DNA from: Pipra filicauda
Lineage: Eukaryota; Chordata; Aves; Passeriformes; Pipridae
Length of the DNA: 64,000 nt
Reading direction: 5' to 3'
Assembly (NCBI RefSeq): GCF_003945595.2
Contig: NW_024105087.1
Location: 3,415,001 to 3,479,000, forward strand
Below are positions 53,939 to 64,000 of this stretch, one piece after another (position 1 is the first letter of the stretch; each line of letters begins with the position of its first letter). The notes below the pieces were generated by a model. That model was not told where the DNA came from and searched no databases. It was given only the letters and a program-made list of their open reading frames with translations. Made by a program: the position numbers and the translations under genes.

Positions 53939-56900
53939 GTAAGTATTGTGATCTTAATACATCTTCTTACTGGGTAATCTTGCACCTATTAGGCAGTATA
54001 TTTAAGATACAAATTTGGGTGATTTTCACTCTGCTTAAAAAATGAAGAAGTTTTTTCTGGTCAGTATTTGAAATAAGCTGTCTCCCAGGAAGGCCATCAA
54101 AGTGTATCACAATGAATGCAAACATTACTTGCACCTTATTCTAAGAGGACCAAAACCCATTGTTCTTGCAGAATTGCAAAACCATATGATATTAGTCAGT
54201 CTGTATAAAATCAAACACGTGCCAGGTAGGATGATAACTCGATTAGGAGATCTCTTGGAGAGCTTCCACATGTAGGAGCTGGACAAAATCATACTGTATG
54301 ACATGTATGACAGGCCAATTGTAAAAGCAATTCAGATAAACAAAGACTTGCTGTTGGGCAACTAAGCCCATGGGTATATTTGTGCTAGAGGTAAGCAAGA
54401 CAAATTACTGAAGCTCCTGTGCATCACTACGTGTGATGCTGCTTCATTCCTGTTAGTTCAAGATTTCTTTTTCAATCATTAGTCTGTAGTCAGGGCCTTG
54501 GATCCTGACAGTTCACGGTAGAAGAAAAGGGAGAAAACCAAGTTTTGTCTTCGTGCTTATAAAAGAATGGATATTAGTCAGCATATGATGAAGAGGCTTT
54601 CACAGGTAGTGGTGCTTTAGTAAATCTCTTGTCAGTTAGGAAGTCTTGGTACTTGGGGATTTGCTGGCGCAGTGTGGTGTGGTGCAAGTTACTGACTGTG
54701 GCTTTGTGAAGAGCAGGGAAAATAAGCTGAAGCACTTAAAGGATTTCAGGGGAGGTATACATTGTCTTTTATGTTTATCTTACTAATGGCTTTGTATGTC
54801 AACCAGAACACTGGAAAGGAGAGAAACAATTTGTAAGTGGCACGCAAGTGGTGCACTGTTTATGGTAGGGATGCTTAAGCAGCATATGTAGTGTATACAA
54901 ATATAGCAATGTAAACTGGGATAAATAGTACTGTGAGAGTGGCTGTAAGATTATCAACTACTGCTTCAGTAAAACTGTGTGGGAAGATTTTTATTTTACT
55001 ACAACAAATTGGGATTTATCTGACGTAGCTGTGTTTATACACAAACTGCTTTGACTGTATCATATATATATCAATACACACCAGCAAAGCTTTCAGATAT
55101 ACCTGGGACCATAGACCTACAGTAGGTTGAAAAAGATAACTGCTCTTAAAAAAAATGGGTGTTTTGTTGTTCTTCCACTGAATACATTGATTCTGGATGG
55201 TCTACCTCACTGTTTTCCAGTTTTCTTCCCTCTTGTATGGAATGGGGTTTTTCCATGGGCATTCATCCAGAGACCTGTACCTTTGTTTCTCAGTGACTGA
55301 AACTTCAGCTGTTTTTTGCTTTTGTTCACTGGCAGCTTTCACCCTGTTATACCTTATAGAGTTTTAGTAGTCAAAAGGGGTATTTTCTGTAGAAACTGAA
55401 ATGTTAAGGAAAGATCTGTACATCTCTTCAAGCAAGACTCCTTTGGTGTCTTTATAGACAGATAACAAGATATCCTGTCCCATAAATTGCAGTTTTCACT
55501 GTTACTTCTCAGAAGAGGTGGTAAAACTTCATTTGTGTAAGAACAGGAAGGCAAAGCATATGTGTCTGTTCTTCCTACCAACCCTGGAGACATTTGTATG
55601 AGAAGTGTGTAAAATGCACAATAATTGTTGGGCGGTTTGTAACATGACTCGGGAGTTGTTTTTCTTGAGGAAGATATGCACATGAATTATTTTTTCATCA
55701 GAGTGATAAACAAACTAGTCTGGGGATGAGGGGAGTTACAAAAACTGCATTTTTTTGTCACAAGGCCCAGAACTTGAGCACTTCTCTTGGGGTTTATAAA
55801 TATTTAAAACTTCTTGAGGTCTTTGCTGAGGGTTTCAGACATGAAGAGCAGCATTCAGGTCAGCCAAACAGCACATCTTGCTTAGATGAGATCTGCCTTT
55901 TCTGAAGGTTCAGTTTATCCAGTGGTATGTATTTGGGAGAGCAAACTAAATGTGCATACCCTGATGCACTGTTCTTGTACCCTAACAGTCTGTGGTTTGG
56001 ACTGCTGAAACCTTTCTTCTCTCATGAACCTCTCTAGTTTTCATTTGAGTTTCCTTGGTGCATCTGGCCTGGCTGACATGTAGTGGATTCAAGCACACAG
56101 TTCACAGGTTTCTGTTTCCTTGCTTACAACCTGCAGTTTGATCATTTCATGTGGTATTGTGGAGTTACTGCAGAATGACAATGACTAGTAATTTCCTGGT
56201 TATCTTTTCTGGACCATTCATTAGTTATGCAACTTAGCCTTAGTGCTTAATTAATAAAGGGTGGAATTTTCAAGTTTCAAAATTCCTTTTTACTTCAACA
56301 ATAACTGAGCTGGGCTTCTGAATACTATTCATAGACCTTTGAAGTCAATGTCATCAATGAATTTTAATTCCTTGGTCTGGTACTCACGAGCACTAACTCT
56401 TCCACAGAGTCATGCTATGATAGTCTGAATGCTATGTTGCATTAGTGATCATATTTGTTAGTCTCCCTGTTTACAGTACATAAAATAACCTTAGTGCTGC
56501 CAGAAATTAAATACATTGTTGTCTATTAAGTTGGTTTTGTTATATAACTTAGCTTTTGTTATATAACTGAGGTAGTAGTTATCGTTTATATTTTGCCTTA
56601 TATGCACCAGAGAATATAATGTTCTGAACTGCCTTTCCTGTTCGTAATTGCCTAGTAATGTAAATATAAACTGTCTAAACAACATTGATAAAGGCATATT
56701 GAAGCTATAATAAATAATGCATTAATACAAATAATTTATTATCTTACATGGATGGTGTTGAACACAAGATCATCAGTTACATTTTGGAAAAGTGTATTTC
56801 TACCATGGAATTTCTGGTGTAAAGCTTACTCAAAATTAACAGGTTCTGATTAATTTAATGAAACCTTAAGTACTGTGCATGTAATTACTGGACTGTATCT

Positions 56901-59900
56901 TTGTGAGGATGCTTAGCTAAAGTTTATGAAGAAGCAACTGACTTTGCCACAGATACCTCTGATTAACATTTTGCCTGGTAAGAAGCTATTGAATCTGGCT
57001 TCCAGCTACTTTAATCAGCAATATCATCATCCTCATGTTAACCCTTGTTATTAACAGTTAATATGTCATATTCCCAGCAAAGATGTTACAAATGGGCAAT
57101 GTCCCGTAAACTATATATAATTGATTAGAGTTCATATATGTGGTGAGCTGGAATGTTGAAGCAAAGTGCTGTAAGTTACATCAGTTTCAAGTTAACATGA
57201 GGTTACGCTGTTCACATTTCTTTGCAACATTCTGCAATGTTTCATTAATGATGGTTAGGAGGCTGTGTACCAAAGCATTCAGAGAAGGATGCTGTCTGTC
57301 TTCCTCTTGTCAGGTCGTATACTTAGCTGAAGCCAGAGGTGACACATCGATCATGGAATTGCTTAAAGTAGAGAAATAAGTTTCATTTTATCAAAGGCAT
57401 CTGGGGGGAAAAAAAAGCCCACCAACTAGAATGTGTAGACTAAATTTTGCTTTTGAAAATAACTATATTGCTATCAATAAATAATGACTATGAATCGGTT
57501 AAGTTATGGCCAAGGGAGTAAGGCACTTGGGTATGACTGCCCATCTTAGCTTATCATATAACTTGTTCTCTGTGTTCAGTTTAATTATTTCCTTCAGTAT
57601 TTGTATGATTCCTACATACTACATTCCAACATTGTATGATTCCTAATAACAGTTTATGATTTGAATTCATAAGTATGCTGCATTTGGGCCCATTTATGTT
57701 ACTAAAAGACAGTTAAATGAAAGGTATCATCGTACTGTGAAGATAATAGTGCTGTAATCTCTTTGATAACCTCAAGATGTCAACACCTTTTTATGAAGTC
57801 TCATTTGCAATACACTATTTCAGGAGCACTGAACTCTGCAACAGTGGCAGCTGTATCATGTCACTAACATGCCCTTAGACTGTAACTTTAGTCATGTAAA
57901 ACATGAATACGTATGAGTGGAGGTTTATTTTCATTGTGGGATTTCACATGCCTTTGTATTGCACAGGATGGAGGCCAGCCTGATGCCTCAGCAAGGTAAC
58001 GTCTCTTGGATTTGCCTTGGAAGCAGCATGAGCACAGATACTGTACTAACACCTAAGGGAATAATGCAGTTACCTTTCTTGCTACTTTCCAGCCATGCTG
58101 GGATAAAGTTACCCTGTCTGTCCTTAAAGCTGAGCACATGGACTGGCAATTTTACCAAGCTACACAAACTTATGATTTTGTTGAATGTAACAGGTATAAA
58201 AATAGAAGCAATCAGTCATCTGCACCTGTTGGAGCCAAATGTGATGCTGTGGTTTTTACGGCACAGTATCCCAGCTCTGCCACCTTCTTGGTATTACCCT
58301 TCTGATGACACTCAGTGCTTGACAGATGTGGTCTCTTCAGTTGCTGGAAGCACAGCCAGTTAGCTATCAAATTAACGAACATCCAAGTGTGTGAATCTGT
58401 GTATTTTTATCGAAAGACTTAAAAAAGTGTTAGAGATAAGTCAGTATTTTACATTTTTATGTACTTTACATTCTTCAGAAGCATACCATTTAATGTGGAG
58501 TGTTAAAGAGCCAATGCAAAATTCATATGTATTTTTAAAAATACACTTGGCAAAGCCTCCATGTAACTGTCAGGCATTACTCCCCTCTTAGCTGTTTTAC
58601 CAGTGAAGACTACCATGACATTTGTGTCAAAATGGAATCTTCCCAAGGCTTTATCAGCTTGCTCCTGCTCTTGATTTATTCAGTTATGTTTTCTTTTCTG
58701 ATATCCTCTCAAATTCCTGAATTTTATAGTGGGTATTTTTATGTTGGCATTGTAGTGGTGATGCTGTAAGTACTAGCAAGTAGCACTGCTGAAAGAATTC
58801 AAGAGTAGACAAGTGAAGGAAATTCAGTGCAAGTGTCACAGAGAAAAGTGAAAGAAAGTGAGTGGTGAATAAGGACGTGAGTCAAATTAGAAGCTGATAG
58901 AAATACTGAAAAGCTTTCCCCTGTACTCGCAATCTTTAAATTAACACACGAGTTTAAAAGTTGTTGATACTCCCCAAATTTTTGCCAAGTCTTCTCTTGT
59001 AATCCCATGTAATTCGGATTAATCTCTTTATTGAAAGGCACTGTCAGTACTTTTTTGTTTTTAAACTGGGTTTCTACACACTATGCCTTGTTTTTTTCCT
59101 CTCAAGCACTTGGTAAATGAGAGTTGATACCAGTCAAATGAATCATTAAATATGCAAATATTTTAGTATTTGAAAAGCCTTGGAAGTTGATAAGGAAGTT
59201 GCAGCTAATGGATTTCACTGGTATGTGACAAAAGGCTGATTACAGTGAGGGGGAAAGGGAGGGGAAGCAGCACAGTGCATTAGCTGTTAACAGATCAACT
59301 CATTCATGTAGAAGATTGAAAATGCGTCATTATTTCTACCTGGTTAATTATCTCACAGCTTCCTTTCTTCTTTAATCATTGGGAAAACAAAATTCTTTTA
59401 TCTGATCCAAAATTTTTACAATTAACCAAAACTTTTTAATGACTGCTGTGAAATATTTGTGTAATCATTTTATTCCTTTTTTCACATTCACCTTTTATGG
59501 CTTTGTTATTTAAATTGGAAACAAATAAGAGAGAATAATAGGGACCCTCCCTGTTCCTGACACACACACAAAATACTGTAAATTTGTCTAGGTAGAAAAC
59601 TCTAAATATGTAATGTTTCTGTGGAGGACTTGCTCTTCTACTTGTTACTACTCTTGAAATTTTCATCTGTAGAGTGCTAGAGGAGCCTTTCGAGTACACA
59701 ACCTGCTTCAACACAGCAGAAGCTAACCACACATCTTAGCAGGACCATAGAACCAGGCTACCAGGAGGATCCCATCCTAACTCAGCCAGTCCACCTCTTT
59801 TCCATGCTGTGCAATTCACTCAAACCTGAACATTAGCTAACTTAAAAGTAAGGATTTTTGTTCTCCCTCCCCCCTTGCAATACTAGAAACTTGTGTCTCT

Positions 59901-62900
59901 GACCAACAGAAAATTAATTTCCAGTAAGTATTGGTGGTAGGTGTTTTATACATTTTTCTTTGCTGTCAATGTTATCAGACACCTGAATAGCACTTCTCTG
60001 AAATTTATCACCCTGGCTCAGGCTTTCTCTTTCCCAGTCTTCAATCAGCTAGGCTGAACAAGTCATGCATTTCTAGTCTTTAAAGTGTAAATACAAAGAA
60101 CATTGCTAAAACAAATCCCTTTTTCTGAGGTATTTTGTGCACCTGCTCCAGTTTTAATTCCTTCTTCGGCCCAGGTAATACAAATCCTGCACAGTTGCCC
60201 AATGTTCTTCACAAGGTGTTTTCTAGGCCTTGTGCAATGTCACAAGTATCCCCTACCTCGACTGATTTATTTCTTCTGGTACATCACAGTATTCATGGTT
60301 CTTAATTACCATTTATTTACTAATCTGTGTCTTTCCAGTTAGTCATCCCCTTGCTTTCAGCAGAATTTTCAGATGCTAGTCCCTAAGTCCCAGCTCTCCA
60401 AGGGTATTACTCATCTAATTCCCATTTAGGTGCTTTTGGGTTGTAAACTTGATCTTGTTTCTTTGCATTAGCCCTCAAGATTATTGTACCATGGTAAAGT
60501 GGAAGAGCAGCTCTGGCGTATTTCAGATGAAGAATGGTTATTTTTACAGCTCTATAAAAGGCTTTAAAATCGACAGCTATGTTTGGATTGGATTGGTATT
60601 TAATGTGTCACTGGGGAACCCAGGCAGGATCAGGCATCTGTGAGCACTTTAACAAGGGAACCCCAAAATATACAGTCTCATTGCCCAAGCTGGGGGGGAA
60701 AAAAAGTCAGATTGTCAGCTTTTCCTTTTCTGTACTTCTGATTGTGAAACTTTGATTTTTTTAGTTTATTTTTTTTTTTTTAATTTGGAAACAGAACTGC
60801 AGGGTATATGTAGGCAGCTAGATTCTTTTATATTTGTGCCAAATCAATTCCTGCAGCTGCACAAGCATATAGAATATGCAAGAATTTGAAGAATATACCT
60901 AGCTCTTTAGCAGAACGAGGTATTTATGTTTAATTTTTAAGAATAACAATGAAAGGTCTATTTGTTAAAATACATGGCTGCCAAACCATTGGGTGTGATC
61001 TCTGTTGTACGTTAGCCCCCTTTTGAGAGAAGAGATAACTTGCAGTTTTTTCATAGGCATAATTAAAAGCTTTGTTTTAAAATTTAAACCCATTCTGTAG
61101 AAACTCCATTCTCAGTGATATGTTTCCCCTTCCCTTCCCCTCTCCACCTATTCGAGGTGAACTATTTCAGTACCAGTGACTCCTGGTCAGGGGCTGGGAT
61201 GGCAGCTCTTGGTCAGCATCTTTTACACAGCTTCTCTGCCTTACCGAGATATTGGAATGCTCTGCATGTGATTGCCTTTAAAGCAGTGGGGTAGGAGGAA
61301 CATCCCAGTGATCAGCTTTGTTTAGACTGATGGGAAATGTTCTGTAGGAGGGACCGCTTCATCTCTTTTGACCTCGTACTTGGAACTGGGAGCTGGGCAC
61401 TGTGGAACTTGTAGGAGTACATCAGTGCCCTTCCCACTGCTTCCAACTTCCCAGAGCCTCAGCATCATTACTGCCCATGGCAAAGTATTCACTGCAAAGC
61501 ATTTCCATGTGCCACATACCTGGGTTACTGCGTATTTTTCTGCTGTAGCATAGCATGCTGCAGTGACTGGGTCAGAATAAGGGCTTGGCAAAGAGTCCAA
61601 AGCAAGGGAGGTCACAGTTCAGCTGGTCACTCTTGTTTGTTGTGAAGGCACAAGGCAGCTGGATCTGGACTGGATGAGAGTAACCAGAAGCAGTGACAAT
61701 ACAGAACTGAACGCCAACTTTCAAGACGGTTGTCAGAGTAGCCAGACCCGAAGGTGGAAAAGAAAAGCTTAAGGTGAATACCTCCCGTCAGAGAGGAGCC
61801 AGTGCCCCTCCCCACTGGTTCTGCCCTGTTTTCACCCCTGCCTCACTTCCTCCTCGGTGCTCAACAGCCGAGGAGTCTGAACCTGGCTGATGGTGTGTGA
61901 AGAGCACAAAGACACAGCCTGAGGAAGCCTGTTAATTGCAGGAGAACACTGGAAGAGTAAAAGCCACCCCCAAAGGACAACTGCCTCCAAAGTGGACTCA
62001 GCGTGTCACTGGTCTGTAATTTGGTGTGACTGGTAGGACGTGTGTTTCTTCTGAGTCAGTGGCAGCGTAGACACAGGAACACTCTATGTGATACCTGCCT
62101 GGTCTGCCAGAAAGATAAGAATGGAACATCTGGCTTGTGGAGGCAATCTAGGCTTGGGAGATGGAATTGTCTCATTTTTATGCAAGGAAGATTGGGTTTT
62201 GCCCTTTGTTTTTTACCATATCCAGTTAAATATAGCCTTTCAATTAAGGACAAGCCAATGTTTCTGCCACAAACTCATAAAGAAACCCACTAAATAATTT
62301 GTCAGGGTTTTTTTTCTCTCGAGAAGAAAGGTCTAGGACTAGATTAGCAAGAAAGCTGCAGGTCAGGTTTGAAGTACTGCATGGTGACAGAATTGTTTGG
62401 GAAGATTTGCCTGGAATTCTCTTTCTGCTTACTGGGTTGTCCTGTTGATATCACTCTGATTATTTAAGTGAAAAGCACCTTTCCCCAAGCAAGAATTTTC
62501 AGGGTCTTTTTTTTCAATAGTGAGTCTATTGGCTTATTAATAAACCTTTTACTGAAATGCTGCTATCCAGAACAGCACATAACGATCTCTTTACAATATC
62601 AAACTTCTTTTTAAAAAATGTTTTAAAGTAAGCATAGACAATATGGAGGCAGCATGAAAATTTGTGATTCCTGTTTAATTAAATGGTGCATTTTATCTTC
62701 CATAAGTCATCCCAATCAGGTGTTTGTTTTGGTTTTTTTCAGCTATAAATCAGCAGTTTGATTCTATGATGTTTTTACCCCAGTTCTTATAGTACTTCTG
62801 TTTGCCAATGAAAAAAGGTTCATTTTTAGGCCTGGATATTATTATAACAAGGATGGCAGCCAAATATAATCAACCATTTTAACACAGTGCTAATTTTAGT

Positions 62901-62993
62901 GCAGTGCAGATTTAGGTGGCATTCTTTTAAAAAAAAAAAATTGTTTCATGACAGCAAATGGAGCACAAACTTAGTTTGATCCAGTTAAAACCT

Positions 62994-63180
62994 GAGCATT
63001 GGAACAGGCTCCCCAGGGAAGTGGTCACAAGCACCAAGCCTGTCTGAGTTCAAGAAGCATTTGTACAATGTTTTTAGGTACATGGTGTGACTCTTGGCGA
63101 TGGTCCTGTGCAGTGCCAGGAGTTGAACTCAGTGATCCTGATGGGTCCCTTCCAACTCATCATATTCTGTGATTCTGTGA
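62994..63180 (+). mobile_element. CR1 LINE 3' end of a second subfamily, sense orientation
   Basis: About 187 bp contain GGAACAGGCTCCCCAGGGAA, GTGGTCACAAGCACCAAGCC, a GAGTTCAAGAAGCATTTG segment, TGGTGTGACTCTTGGCGATG, GTCCTGTGCAGTGCCAGGAG and TGGGTCCCTTCCAACTCATC, ending ATTCTGTGATTCTGTGA. The middle differs from the copy at 27128-27470 (GTCACAAGCACCAAGC where that copy has GGAGTCACCATCCC), so it is a different CR1 subfamily. Two 3' terminal 8-bp repeats are visible. Confidence 0.93.
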
Positions 63181-63980
63181 AAAGCATTTTTGTTCATTCG
63201 GACAGGCAATGCCTGAGAGTCCATGGGACAGCTTAGGGTTGTGAGCCTGATGATTTCACATGCTACAGATGTTGAGAAGATCCTGATCAAATTATGCTTC
63301 CATTAGCTGTGCATCCTTTAGCCTTTTGATTTTTCATCATTGGCCACTCTGTGTCCAGAGTCTGGGTTAAAAAGTTTTGTTCTTCTGTGTGATTGAGAAG
63401 CTCCTGCCTTTTCTTCAGCCTTTATCTTATCTTCTGTGTCTTTCCCAGGGAATAGATTAGGGTTAAGATGATACAAGACTTGATAGACATTATCTGACAG
63501 ATAGATTCTAATGAAAACCAGTCCACTGAAGTTATTGTCAAAATATACAGCAGGGAAACCAAGCTGTGAAGTCTGTTTGAAGAAGTAATCTCAGTGCCAC
63601 AGGTGGGATAAGGAAGTCTAACACACTACAGTGCATGAAGGGAGGGCAGAGCAAACACTATGCTCCAAACCTCTGTGTCCAAGTGAGTTATAGCAGAGTG
63701 TCAGGACCTCCTAAGGACCCCAGAAAAAAAGCTATGCTGTACAAAGATCCATGCTGTTCTATACGAAGTAATGGGAGGTGCTGGAGACTGGCAGAAGAAT
63801 ATGATTCTCAAGTATCAACTGAAAGAGGGTCAAAAATACACAGATGGTCATAGAATCATGCATGGGAGGATTCATATTATAAGCAGAAAAACTTGTCTTT
63901 TTTTACAAAAAGGAGAGGGTTTTTCCCTACAAACCAGATGTAGTTGAAGAACTCATTTCCTCTGGGCAAAAGGAAAGTTG

Positions 63981-63998
63981 AATCATTTTCTTTTTTAG
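63981..63998 (+). promoter_or_regulatory. Candidate 3' splice site at the window edge
   Basis: A pyrimidine-rich stretch (ATTTTC followed by TTTTTT) ends in AG at 63997-63998, leaving only TT inside the window. The next SLC10A7 segment begins with leucine (LGSSSS), and TT could start TTG or TTA. Acceptor-like matches are common by chance in T-rich introns, so this is only a possibility; the bases after position 64000 would decide it. Confidence 0.2.
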
Positions 63999-64000
63999 TT

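Larger units (their letters stand above)
53939..64000 (+). other. SLC10A7: SLC10A7 intron downstream of the 36-nt exon
   Basis: It starts with the donor GTAAGTATT. The next protein segment of the family (LGSSSSVPF and following) is not found complete anywhere in these 10 kb, so the intron runs to, or very near, the window end. It contains a CR1 3' fragment at 62994-63180 and a somewhat GC-richer unique patch at about 61180-62040. Open frames such as 57917-58363 (+, 148 codons) show no recognisable domain. It may end at 63998, where a splice-acceptor-like sequence occurs. Confidence 0.75.

Noticed and set aside
57917..58363. 148-codon plus-strand open frame
   Set aside because: I recognise no motif or family, and it has no splice signals or promoter that I can see. 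It lies in SLC10A7 intron.
63846..63880. TCATAGAATCAT, which resembles the start of a reverse-oriented CR1 3' end
   Set aside because: The sequence that should follow (GGTTGGAAAAGACC-type) is absent, so the 12-bp match is not enough.

Overview
The window is vertebrate nuclear DNA and almost certainly avian. It is AT-rich, almost entirely non-coding and poor in interspersed repeats. The clear recognisable repeats are 3' ends of CR1 LINEs, the dominant LINE of birds, plus the 3' end of an RTE-type LINE. There are no operons, CRISPR arrays or rRNA genes, and I recognise no tRNA gene. Nearly every open frame of 60-180 codons is a chance frame in non-coding DNA.

The one gene I can support is SLC10A7 on the + strand, a multi-pass membrane protein of the bile-acid/sodium symporter superfamily. 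Two very small phase-0 coding exons are visible. The first is 39 nt (7067-7105) and reads AAAIFNSAFGSFL. The second is 36 nt (53903-53938) and reads GIVITPLLLLLF. They are adjacent in the protein, match vertebrate SLC10A7 as I remember it, and together make one transmembrane helix. Both have strong consensus splice signals. A 46.8 kb intron separates them and makes up most of the window. The window ends in a good splice-acceptor motif (AG at 63997-63998) that could be the start of the next exon.

Layout: 1-7066 is the end of the upstream intron, with a G/T-rich tract at about 1548-1714, a 24-copy perfect 13-bp minisatellite at 2831-3145 and a possible ancient MIR/L2/CR1-L3-like fragment near 4703-4820. 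7067-7105 is the first exon. 7106-53902 is the large intron. It holds a TG/CA palindrome (9216-9256), a T20 run (11983-12002), a strong G-quadruplex motif (15490-15519), an A/G tract (28176-28206), CR1 fragments (27128-27470 and 36403-36452), a possible ancient repeat (about 29008-29068) and an antisense RTE 3' end with a duplicated 56-bp tail (31023-31435). 53903-53938 is the second exon. 53939-64000 is the next intron, with a third CR1 fragment (62994-63180).

I found no new biological system. The points most worth following up are the RTE remnant, which could be AviRTE, a family reported as horizontally transferred into some bird lineages; the pristine 13-bp minisatellite; and the split of one membrane helix between two tiny frame-preserving exons across a very long intron.
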